Assembly: GCA_964472545.1 (NCBI GenBank)
Contig: CAYYNP010000135.1
Location: forward strand, 1 to 25,170
DNA from: CAYYNP01 sp964472545
Lineage (GTDB): Bacteria; Planctomycetota; Planctomycetia; Pirellulales; Thermoguttaceae
Reading direction: 5' to 3'
Length of the DNA stretch: 25,170 nt
In this document: positions 7,928 through 16,300 of the stretch, piece after piece
How positions within the stretch are numbered: position 1 is the stretch's first letter
Layout of the letters: each line of letters starts with the position of its first letter
Notes under the pieces: generated by a model
Databases searched by the model: none
What the model saw: only the letters and a program-made list of their open reading frames with translations
Told to the model about the DNA's origin: nothing
Translations under genes and position numbers: made by a program

Positions 7928-8461
7928 GTGAATCAAGACTCAGAGCGCCACATTCTCGCCGCCGGCCGATTTGTGCGGCTGGTGTGTGAATCCGGCTGGG
8001 AATGGGCCGAGCGGACAAACTCCTCCGGCGTGGTAGCGGTGGTGGCGGTGACGGACGCTGGGCAACTCGTGCTGACCGAGCAATTCCGGCCGCCGCTTGC
8101 CGCGCGTGTGCTCGATCTGCCGGCGGGGCTCTCCGGCGATGTGCCGGGGGCAGAAGATGAGGCGCTGTTGGTGGCGGCCCGGCGGGAGTTGCTCGAGGAA
8201 ACCGGCTACGAGTCGGCCCGTTGGCAGTGGCTCACCGAAGGACCTACGTCGGCGGGGCTGACGAACGAGGTGCTGACGTTCTTCTTGGCTGCTCAAGCCA
8301 AACGCGTCGCCGACGGCGGCGGCGATGCATCGGAGGAGATCGACGTCCACGTGGTCCCGTTGGCCGAGGCCGAAACCTGGCTCGAAGAGAAGCGGACGGC
8401 CGGCGTGTTGATCGATCCGAAGATCTACGCGGGGTTGTATTTCGGTCGGCGGGCAAAGTAG
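7928..8461 (+). CDS. Nudix hydrolase, ADP-ribose pyrophosphatase-like
   Basis: 177-residue Nudix hydrolase, expected to cleave a nucleoside diphosphate linked to another group X, in the cytoplasm. The core Nudix box is RELLEETGY at residues 86-94, with an acidic stretch GAEDE upstream. The spacing from the usual leading Gly seems about two residues longer than the textbook box. The preceding VLDLPAGL is typical of the ADP-sugar pyrophosphatase branch. The start is GTG 7928, fixed by a strong GGAGG at 7913-7917; longer readings into the preceding gene's DNA are not genuine. It lies 55 bp after the DUF5131 gene and faces the sugar-binding protein gene, with two hairpins between. The exact substrate is not predictable. 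Confidence 0.92.
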   Translation: MNQDSERHILAAGRFVRLVCESGWEWAERTNSSGVVAVVAVTDAGQLVLTEQFRPPLAARVLDLPAGLSGDVPGAEDEALLVAARRELLEETGYESARWQWLTEGPTSAGLTNEVLTFFLAAQAKRVADGGGDASEEIDVHVVPLAEAETWLEEKRTAGVLIDPKIYAGLYFGRRAK

Positions 8462-8464
8462 GCG

Positions 8465-8506
8465 TCTCGCTCCGCGAGATGGCCCGACATCTTGCGGAGC
8501 AAGATG
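8465..8506. repeat. Two tandem hairpins between convergent genes, possible bidirectional terminator
   Basis: Hairpin 1 is TCTCGC-TCC-GCGAGA (8465-8479). Hairpin 2 is CATCTTGC-GGA-GCAAGATG (8488-8506). Hairpin 2 is a diverged, inverted copy of hairpin 1: after reverse-complementing, the stem bases C/G in one are T/A in the other on both sides, so pairing is conserved. The element fills the 56-bp gap between the Nudix stop (8461) and the sugar-binding protein stop (8518). No T-run is present, so Rho-independent termination is unproven. Confidence 0.8.
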
Positions 8507-8517
8507 ACTACTATACG

Positions 8518-9468
8518 CTACTCAAGCGGCTCGCCGCCCTGTTCGACGTTTTCCACGGTGATCACGCGGGCACCGAGCACCATCTTCTTGGTGAGGATCT
8601 GATCGGCCAACGCGACGGCCTCTTTGCCGCAGGTGGGATACAAGAACGTGGCGTCGAGGATGCCCTCCTTGACGTAACGGATGCCTTCATGTGGCAGGGC
8701 GTCGACGCCGACGAAGAGCATCTCGTCCTCGCGGCCGGCGGCCTCGGCGGCCAGGTAGGCGCCGTGGGCACCGGGATCGTTGTGGCCGTAGACGGCGTCG
8801 ATCCGATCGAACCGGTCCAAGATGGACTCCATCTCCTTCAGCGCCTTGTCCTCCAGCCATTCCATATCCGCCTCGGCGATCACCTCGATGTCGGAACCTT
8901 CGATGGCCTCGCGGAAGCCCTGGTGGCGGTCCTTGCCCGGCTTGCTGGTCATCAGGCCCTTGAGTTCCACGACTTTGGGGTCCTCGATGCCCTGCTCCAC
9001 GAATTTCTGGATCAGCCACTTGCCGACGGCCCGGCCGATGGCCACGTTGTCGGCGCCGATGTGACAGGTGAACTTTCTGCCGCGGACGGCCCGATCGAGC
9101 ACGATCACGGGAATGCCCGCGTCGTAGGCCTTGGCCACCGGCTCGGTCAGCGGATCGGTCTCCTTGGGGCTGATAATCAGCAGGTCAACGCCGGCGGTGA
9201 TGAGGTCCTCGACGTCGCCCTGCTGTCGCACGGTGTCGTTCTGGGCGTACTTGAATTCTACCTTGAGGTGGGGATACTCGGCCGCGGCGGCCTTGATGTC
9301 TTTGTCCATCTGCACCCGCCAGGGCTCGTTGAGATTACACTGGCTCATGCCGATCTTGTAAACCTCTTTCTCTTCGCTCTCCTCCTTCACTTGATTTGCC
9401 CCCCCGCTGCATCCGGTCATCAGGGCAGCCGCGGCCAACGCGGCCGTGAGGAATCGGACGGTTCTCAT
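8518..9468 (-). CDS. Lipoprotein sugar-binding protein of a ribose/galactose-type ABC importer
   Basis: 316 residues, periplasmic-binding-protein fold (Peripla_BP_4, RbsB-like). A lipoprotein signal ends at the lipobox LMTGC, making Cys20 the lipidated residue, so the protein should be membrane-tethered outside the cytoplasmic membrane. Family signatures include DLLIISPKETDPLTEPVAKAYDAGIPVIVLD near the first hinge, KDRHQGFREAI, and VYGHNDPGAHGAYLAA. AGGAG about 9 nt upstream supports ATG at 9468; the longer open frame extending to 10494 is a shadow of the permease gene. It is the last gene of the probable GH116-GH172-permease-binding protein operon. The sugar is unknown; the neighbouring enzymes suggest a monosaccharide released from a glycan. 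Confidence 0.93.
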   Translation of the reverse strand: MRTVRFLTAALAAAALMTGCSGGANQVKEESEEKEVYKIGMSQCNLNEPWRVQMDKDIKAAAAEYPHLKVEFKYAQNDTVRQQGDVEDLITAGVDLLIISPKETDPLTEPVAKAYDAGIPVIVLDRAVRGRKFTCHIGADNVAIGRAVGKWLIQKFVEQGIEDPKVVELKGLMTSKPGKDRHQGFREAIEGSDIEVIAEADMEWLEDKALKEMESILDRFDRIDAVYGHNDPGAHGAYLAAEAAGREDEMLFVGVDALPHEGIRYVKEGILDATFLYPTCGKEAVALADQILTKKMVLGARVITVENVEQGGEPLE

Positions 9469-9507
9469 CGAAGCTCTCCTTTTCGGTCTCGATCCGGTGG
9501 GTTTTCG

Positions 9508-9573
9508 GTAGCCGAACTCGCCAGAGTTTGGCGGATGCGTTGTTGCGCGCCAAAGTCTGGCGACTTCGGCTAC
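9508..9573. repeat. Inverted-repeat element (26-bp arms) between permease and binding-protein genes
   Basis: Arms at 9508-9533 (GTAGCCGAACTCGCCAGAG...) and 9548-9573 match over 26 bp with two mismatches and have a 14-nt spacer. Each arm also folds on itself: CGCCA-N5-TGGCG. The structure therefore is two small hairpins in opposite orientation, as in REPIN elements. It lies inside the presumed operon transcript and could stabilise the upstream mRNA or attenuate the downstream gene. Confidence 0.9.
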
Positions 9574-9587
9574 GCGTTCTTTGGCGA

Positions 9588-11201
9588 TCACCGCCGGCGT
9601 CCCTGGATGAGCACGGCGGCAACGATGATGATCCCGGTGAGCATCAGCCGGGCGAACAGCGGCACGCCGTTGATGCTGAGGATCTTCTCCAGATAGGTGA
9701 TAATCAACGCTCCGATCAACGTCAACCCGATGCCGCCGCGGCCGCCCATCAGATTGGTGCCGCCGACGACGACAATCGCGATTGCCGTCAGTTCGTACGC
9801 CACGCCGGCCTCCGGGTCGCCGTGCGTTTCCTGAGCGGCTTGGCAGATGCCCGCCACGGCCGCCAGCACGCCGGAGGCGACGTAGGCCAGGGTCTTGGCC
9901 CGATCGACCGGCACGCCGGAGAGCCGGGCGGCCTGCTCGTTGCCGCCGATGGCAAACAGATGCCGTCCCCAACGGTGCCGGCTCAGCGCCACCCAACAGA
10001 TCGCCGCGCAGATGAGAAAGACGATCGTCACCACCGGCAGAAACTCGCCGAAGATGCGGGAGCGAAGCAAGTTGAAGATCTCGGGCAACTCGAACCGGTC
10101 GCCCTCCGCCGTGGCCACTGCCACCTTTTGCTGGCCGCTGACCATCTTGGCCATCCCCCGGGCGAAGACCATCATCGCCAGCGTGGCAATGAACGGTTGT
10201 ACTTTGAACCGGGCCGTCAACGTGCCCGACGTAGCCCCACAGGCCGCCCCAACCGCCATACACGCCGGCACCGCCAGCAGCGGCGTCCAGCCCCAATGGA
10301 GGCTCATCAACGAAAACGTCACCGCGCCGAGGGCCAATACGCTGCCCACAGCCAGATCGATCCCGCCGGAGATAATCACCAGCGTCATGCCGCAGGCGAG
10401 GATGCCGAACACGGAGGCCTGGCGCAGGGCCGTGCTGTGGGTTCCCAGGCGGAAGAAGGCTCCGTCGGAGTTGAAGATCGTCCCGGCCAACCACACCAGC
10501 AACAGTGCGATCGTCGCCCGGCCGACCGGGCTGGCGAGGAACTTGCGGAATTCTCCGAGTGATTGACGCACGGCTTGTCGTTCCGCGTCAGACAGGTTGC
10601 GCGATTGGACAACTGCCCCCGCTATTGCCAAGAGGAGCCACGCAGAGACTCCGATCCACACCGACGCGACGCCGAGCGGAATTGGCGACGAATTGTCGAT
10701 CAAGTGGTTCACTTCCGTCGTGAAATGCGCAATCCCCGTCACGGCGCAGAAGGACCCGACGACTGCCGTCGCGACGATGATTACGACCTTGTCGAAGAAG
10801 ACGGCCAGGATTCCGCCAATTGCCCCGAGAACGACCATTACCACGACTTGCGGAGGGAATTGGCACGCGGCACACAAGACGATGCTTGCCGTGATCCCCA
10901 AGAATGCGCCGACCAGGAAGACCCCCACTTTGTAATACTTCAGAGCAAGCGCAGCGACAACGATGCCGCCAATAAGGGCCGAGACAGGCCGCAGGAACTT
11001 CGGTAGGTCAGGTACGTCTATGATCGACGCGATTCGCTCTGCAAGGTCCAGGCCCATCCATAACCCGATGACCGCGCCCACTGCAAGCCCGACGATCCCC
11101 AGAACCAGCCTGAACACTCGGTAGCCGTAGAAGCACTGTACGACGCCGAACACGAGTAAGACGCCGACCAGGATGTTCACCGTCAACTCATACGACTCCA
11201 T
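9588..11201 (-). CDS. Fused membrane protein: N-terminal DUF4203/TMEM198-like domain plus C-terminal ribose-type ABC permease
   Basis: 537 residues in one uninterrupted frame. Residues about 1-195 form several Gly-rich helices starting NILVGVLLVFGVVQCFYGYRVF and resemble the DUF4203 (TM7S3/TMEM198) family. Residues about 212-537 form a complete RbsC-like permease (BPD_transp_2), with SGGIDLAVGS, GNEQAARLSGV and VVGGTNLMGGRGG. RbsC proteins are normally about 320-330 residues, so the first 200 residues are extra. ATG 11201 is preceded by AGAAGG. An internal in-frame GTG at 10571 would give a 327-residue permease but has no convincing ribosome binding site. It starts 31 bp after the GH172 stop, so co-transcription is likely. 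No ABC ATPase gene is adjacent. The DUF4203 part seems less GC-rich than the permease part, suggesting a join of two genes. Confidence 0.85.
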   Translation of the reverse strand: MESYELTVNILVGVLLVFGVVQCFYGYRVFRLVLGIVGLAVGAVIGLWMGLDLAERIASIIDVPDLPKFLRPVSALIGGIVVAALALKYYKVGVFLVGAFLGITASIVLCAACQFPPQVVVMVVLGAIGGILAVFFDKVVIIVATAVVGSFCAVTGIAHFTTEVNHLIDNSSPIPLGVASVWIGVSAWLLLAIAGAVVQSRNLSDAERQAVRQSLGEFRKFLASPVGRATIALLLVWLAGTIFNSDGAFFRLGTHSTALRQASVFGILACGMTLVIISGGIDLAVGSVLALGAVTFSLMSLHWGWTPLLAVPACMAVGAACGATSGTLTARFKVQPFIATLAMMVFARGMAKMVSGQQKVAVATAEGDRFELPEIFNLLRSRIFGEFLPVVTIVFLICAAICWVALSRHRWGRHLFAIGGNEQAARLSGVPVDRAKTLAYVASGVLAAVAGICQAAQETHGDPEAGVAYELTAIAIVVVGGTNLMGGRGGIGLTLIGALIITYLEKILSINGVPLFARLMLTGIIIVAAVLIQGRRR

Positions 11202-11232
11202 ACACGGCCTTCTTATGCGGTCGACACCTCGG

Positions 11233-13257
11233 CTACTGCACCGCCTTAAGCAGAATCTGATCCAACCCGAACATATACGCCTTGACCGCCTTCTCGTTGG
11301 CCCCCACGATCTCGACGCGCAGCGTGTGGTCGCCTTGGCCGAGTTCGAACGTTCCCAGCGGGATCGGGCCGGTGGGGATCACGCCGTCGTTGAACAGGTC
11401 GATCGGTTCGCCGGCCGGCTTGCCGTCGACGCTCAGCCGGACGATGGCGTAGTCGATCGCCTTGGTCAGCGTGACGGCGACCTGGTACTTGTCGGCGTTC
11501 TTTACCGGGAAGACCACGTCGAGCTTATCGCCCGGCTTGGCGCCGGTCCACCAGAGTTGGTTGCCGTTGTTCCACTTGCCGGCGCCGAAAGCGTCCATGT
11601 GCTGGTCTTGCACGGTTCCCGCCGGCTCGCCCAATACGCGATATCCGCCACCGCCGGGCGGAAGCTTGACGTAGTAGCCGTGGCGGTCTTCCACGGGCAC
11701 CGGCTCGATCGGGTCGTCTTGTCCGGGGGCCAGGTAGAAACACGGCAGGCAGGCGTAGAGCGTGCCGCGGTCGGTGTTGCGGTAGTATTTTTCGATACAG
11801 CCCTCGAACGACGTCTGAAACGGCACGTTATCGCCCACGTGCCATCGCAGCACCGACTGATGGCCCTTGTTGTTCTCGGTCATCGTCTGGCAGTGGTAGG
11901 CATACTCGAACAGGCCCGGATGACACCAGGCGTAGCCAAAATAGTCCTCCGAGCCGGTGCCGATGGTCGAGGGGAACTTCTCGCCGTCGACGAAGAGTTT
12001 TTCGTCGCCCTCGCCCCACCAGCCGCCGCGGGGGTTCCAGACGTGCAGCATTACGCCGCAAAAGCGCCCGCGGCCATTGGTCTTCAACATCGTCCAATCC
12101 GGCCAGCGGTCTTCGGGCAGCGGGAAGATGTCGCGATGCCACTTGGCGTGGAAGTGGGCCATGCCCTCGAAAGGCCGCGTGAGCGGAGCGTGGGTGATCT
12201 CGAAGCTTAGCTTCCGATCGACCTCGTCCTCGTTGACCAGTTCGATTCTGGCTTCGCGCTCAAACGGCATGTACCAGAAGGCGTAGGCCTCGTCCTTGGT
12301 CATGCCGGTGACCAGCGATTTGTAGAGGTTCTTGCCCGGCGCCGTGCCGAAAAAGTCGCCCAACGGACACCACACGGCCGGCTTCTTCGCCCCGTCGAAC
12401 GTGATCTTCAACACCAGCTTCCTCAGTGCCGCCATCTCGTCTTCGCGGTCTTTGAACTCCATCTGCCCTCTGATCGCGGTGATTGCCCGAGGGCCCCGCA
12501 AATCGAGGTCGAGCGTCTCGCCCGCCGCGATGGAGAACGTTTCGGCAACGGTCTCCTGCCCCTCCCGCCGTCCGGCCGGATCGGTGCCAAAGCGTTTGCG
12601 GAAGAACTCGTCGACCCACTCGAGTTGGGCCACGTCGTCGGCCGGCAAGTCGGAGGTGAACGTGGGGACCTTGGTGCCCTTGGGGAAGGTCGTGTAGACG
12701 AATTGGTAATACGCCCCCCAGCCCTTGTCGGCCACGATCTTGCACGACTTCTGATACGGGATCGGCACGTAGAGGTTGTGGCCGCGGCAGCCGACGTCTT
12801 CGAGTTGATAGCTCAGCGCGGGGTAGTCGAACGGGGCCGTCTTGCCGGTGAAGTAGTCGCGGAACGGCAGATCGACGGCCGGCTGCTCTTGGCCGTCGAG
12901 ATAGATCTTCACGTGGCCCTCTTTGGCCAGCGCCGACCAGATCCGCCAGATGCAGCCCGGGCCTTCCATCTCGGCCATCACCACCTGTTCGCCCTCGGTG
13001 CGGATAAACTGGCCGCCGTCGCCGTTGGCGTCCCAGGCGACGTATTTGCCGGTCTGCTCGTCGTAGCGGCTGGCCCGATCGTAGCTCGACCACTGCCGGC
13101 AGGTTTCGCCGGGGGCGGGCAGCACGGCAAGCTGCTCCATGTCGACCATGCGGCCGACCAGGTCGACGTAGGTCAGCGTCTCGGCGGCGGGTGCCGCAGA
13201 CGGGAGGCAGGCGACGGCAATCAGAAACGGCAGAAGCAGCGTGACGGTGCGAAACAC
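11233..13257 (-). CDS. Secreted GH172 (DUF2961) glycoside hydrolase
   Basis: 674 residues. A signal peptide covers about 1-25 (FRTVTLLLPFLIAVACLPSAAPA), followed by the DUF2961 domain, now CAZy family GH172, which includes alpha-D-fructofuranosidase/difructose dianhydride enzymes and alpha-D-arabinofuranosidases. Two glutamates 21 residues apart, Glu416 in WWGEGDEK and Glu437 in GTGSEDYFG, match in motif and spacing the catalytic pair that I recall for the characterised fructofuranosidase (positions 270/291). The last 120 or so residues look like a jelly-roll add-on. The start is GTG 13257, fixed by AGGAG seven nt upstream; a longer frame runs back into a palindromic repeat. It sits between GH116 and the transporter genes on the same strand. 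Furanosidase activity is the best guess; the substrate is unknown. Confidence 0.9.
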   Translation of the reverse strand: MFRTVTLLLPFLIAVACLPSAAPAAETLTYVDLVGRMVDMEQLAVLPAPGETCRQWSSYDRASRYDEQTGKYVAWDANGDGGQFIRTEGEQVVMAEMEGPGCIWRIWSALAKEGHVKIYLDGQEQPAVDLPFRDYFTGKTAPFDYPALSYQLEDVGCRGHNLYVPIPYQKSCKIVADKGWGAYYQFVYTTFPKGTKVPTFTSDLPADDVAQLEWVDEFFRKRFGTDPAGRREGQETVAETFSIAAGETLDLDLRGPRAITAIRGQMEFKDREDEMAALRKLVLKITFDGAKKPAVWCPLGDFFGTAPGKNLYKSLVTGMTKDEAYAFWYMPFEREARIELVNEDEVDRKLSFEITHAPLTRPFEGMAHFHAKWHRDIFPLPEDRWPDWTMLKTNGRGRFCGVMLHVWNPRGGWWGEGDEKLFVDGEKFPSTIGTGSEDYFGYAWCHPGLFEYAYHCQTMTENNKGHQSVLRWHVGDNVPFQTSFEGCIEKYYRNTDRGTLYACLPCFYLAPGQDDPIEPVPVEDRHGYYVKLPPGGGGYRVLGEPAGTVQDQHMDAFGAGKWNNGNQLWWTGAKPGDKLDVVFPVKNADKYQVAVTLTKAIDYAIVRLSVDGKPAGEPIDLFNDGVIPTGPIPLGTFELGQGDHTLRVEIVGANEKAVKAYMFGLDQILLKAVQ

Positions 13258-13278
13258 GGGAGTTCTCCTGAATCGTTC

Positions 13279-13335
13279 GTAGGGTGCGTGCAACGCACCA
13301 CAACCTCCGGAACCGGTGCGTTGCACGCACCCTAC
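13279..13335. repeat. Perfect 21-bp inverted repeat between GH116 and GH172 genes
   Basis: Arms at 13279-13299 and 13315-13335 are perfect reverse complements over 21 bp with a 15-nt spacer. Each arm is itself a hairpin, GGTGCGT-GCA-ACGCACC. The element lies between the GH116 stop (13356) and the GH172 GTG start (13257). It would form a strong stem in the operon mRNA, but no T-run follows on either strand. Confidence 0.95.
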
Positions 13336-13355
13336 ATGCTGACCGCCAGGCCGCC

Positions 13356-16300
13356 CTATGACTGCTGAATCTCGATTTGAAGTTCTTTCCCCACCCCAAC
13401 AACCACAGAATCATCGAGCGTTACCGCCACTCGAGTGCCTTCTTGCGAGCGCCGACACTTGACCGGCCAGCCGTCCAACGTGACGGCGACGCCACCAACC
13501 GCGGCGCCCTCGGGCAACTCCAGCGCCAGCGTCTTCAGCCGCAACGTGCCCCACTTCACGGCGATCCGGTTCGTCTGCCGGCCGGCCTGCCGAGTCTGGG
13601 TCAATGTACCCCATCCTTCCGCGGCGGTAAAGGCAGCCTGAAAATCATCAGGGGTGACCCGCGGCGCGAAGCCCAAGTGGCCGTTGGGGCCGTGATACTC
13701 GAACCCGCAGAGTCCCTGGAAGACCCCGTGGCTGGCCATGCCCCGGGCGTAGTGGTCGCCGCACTCGACCTCGTTGAACGGATTGTGTTTCGAGGGGTGA
13801 TACCGTTCGTGGATGCCGCGGCAGATTGCCAAGGCCTCGGTGACCATACCGTCGTAGGCCATGTTGCCGGCCACCTGGTATTCGATGCCGGTCCAGACCT
13901 CGTTCTTGTATCGCACGCCGGCCGGCAGGTGCTTCGTATGCGGCCAGGTGCAGGTGAACAACCCCGCCTCGCCCGGGCTGGCGAACCACCGCTCGGGCTT
14001 GTGTACGGCGTTTTGCGGGCCGATGTCCGGCGCCCAGTTGTACTTCCAGATGGCGGCCAGCGTGGCGTGGATCGTTTCTTCCGGGTAAACGTATCCCAAA
14101 GCGACTTGATGCGCCCAGCCTTGGCCGAAGAGCTGATCGGAGAGGCACCCTTCGCCGTATTGGGCCTTGGGGTGTTGGGCCAGGTCGACCTCTTGGATAA
14201 AATACTCGCCGTTGAAGAGCCGCTTGACGGTCAGCTTGCTGCCGCTTTCGGCCAATTTGGCACAGGTCTTAGCGAAGTCGGCGTCGCCCATTTCGGTCGC
14301 CATCTGCTGGCCGGCTTTCAGCGCGGCCAGATAGAGCGAGCCGATCATCGCATTGGCGCCGAAGAAGTTGATGTCGTAGGTGTTGTGCTGACTGCCTTCG
14401 ATCAGCCCGTCGGGCGTCTGCCCGCCGCCGCGATCCTCGCCGATGAGGAATTCCAACGACTTGCGGATCTTCTTCCAGTTGCGTTTGAGGAAGGCGTCGT
14501 CGGCCGACGTCTGGTGTTCGCGATAGGCCTTCAGCACGGTGCCTGCCTGTCCGTCGCCGGCCCACATCCCCCAGCCCTCGCCGCGGAACCGCACCATGCC
14601 GGTCTCCTCCTCGAAGCCGGTGCCGTAGTCCTGCATCTCGCGGCAGGAGCGTTCCAACTCGGGAAACAGCCGGGCCATGGCGTGCTCGTAGTTCCAGACG
14701 TGCGTGCAGGTGCCGTGGCAACAGCCGACGCCCTCCCAGGCCCAGAACCGCCCGTTCTCCCAACGCTGACAGGTCGAGGTAGCCAACGCAGAAACGGTCG
14801 AGAAGAGCCGATCCAACAGCCAATGCGGCAGGGTCGAGTCGTACCAGGTGTCGTGCCAGAGTTGGGTCTGTGCGGCCAACCCGTCGTAGTTCGCTGCCAG
14901 GTACGCCCCCACGGCACCGGCGTCTTTGAAGCGACTGGCGTAGTAGTTGCCGCGATCGGGGCGGTTGGGAAAGTGCCACACGACGGCAAACGCCACGCGG
15001 GCCTCTTCGCCGGGCCCGAGTGTCACGCTCTTGCCCAACGCGCCCGTGAGCCGCTTGCCAAAGGGCATCTTGACCTCCTCGGCGGCACCGCTCTGAAGGC
15101 CGTCGAATACGTCGGGCAGCGCGTCGTTGTCTACGGAGGCGTTCACCAGCGCATCCCTCCCGCCGTCGATCAACGCCAGGCCCATCGTGCCAAAATCGGG
15201 CTGCGATCCCAACGGCCCGCTTCGCGGCGAGCGGGGCGTGTCGCGGAATTCGATCTGGTCGATGTTGATGTGCCCCCAGGGGCCCGTCTCGTTGTCGACG
15301 ATCTCCAGCCGGGCCGCCTTGCCGACGAACTCGCTGACGTTGAAATTGTGCCACAACAGCCGCTCGACCTGCTTGCCGGTGGCCGTGTGGACGATCTTCC
15401 CGTCGACCAGCAGATTCATGCAGGTCTTGCCGGCGTGGGGACCGCCGCCGACGAGGAACGTGATGAACCGCCGCTCGATGGTAAACTCCGGCGAGGTCAG
15501 CTTGCCGGTCAGCTTGTCGTCGCCGCCGAGATACGTGTTTACCAGGCCCTTGCCTGCGAAGCCGCTGACGTCTTGTTGCTTTTCGAGTGTGCCGTGGGCC
15601 GGCCCCGTGCCGAACGCCTTGCCTTCGACTTTCCACTCGCCGTAGTCCTCGCCCTCGAAATCCGCAAACAAGATCGGCGGACGGCGCTCGCCCGGCGTCT
15701 TAGCCTCTTGGGCCCGATAGAGCAGCATCGACATCGCCGGGCTGCGAGCCACGCCGGCCGTGTGAAAGCCGTCCATCTCCTTGCCGCTGTCGATGCAGAC
15801 GCCGTTTTCCAGCCAGCCGGCCAGCGTCGCCTCGACGGGGGCGTCGGACGTGTTCTTCAGCCTGTACTCCATCACCGTGGCGGGCAGCCCGGAGTCGTTC
15901 GCCTCCAGTGGGCAAAACGGCGAGAAAGCCCGCAGCGTGACGGCGACCGGCATGCCCTTATCGGCGTAATCGATCGTGGCGATCGGATACTCGCCACAGA
16001 ACTGCACGCCGGGAAAGCCCGCCCGGTCGAGCGAGCGAACGGTCGTCTTGCCGCCGGAAGTGATCTTGATCGCGAAGCCCTGCAACAACGGCGACCCGGT
16101 CGTGCGGCCCAGATCGTACGCCTCGCGTCCGTAGCCGGTGAAATTGTGGATATTGAAGACGTCAAAGTGTGTCAGCCGCCCGTCGCCGGTCAGGTAGACT
16201 TGCCCGGCGCAGACGCCGCCGACGGGCATGGCGATGGTCTTCAGATCGTCGCCGCTGTAGATGGTCGGCTCGCCCTTGGCCGAGAGCATGCGAATCCACC

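Noticed and set aside
9469..10494. Extension of the sugar-binding protein frame back to 10494 (658 codons in total)
   Set aside because: The lipoprotein signal and AGGAG fix the start at 9468, and the extension is antiparallel-free but out of frame with the permease it overlaps, so it is a shadow.
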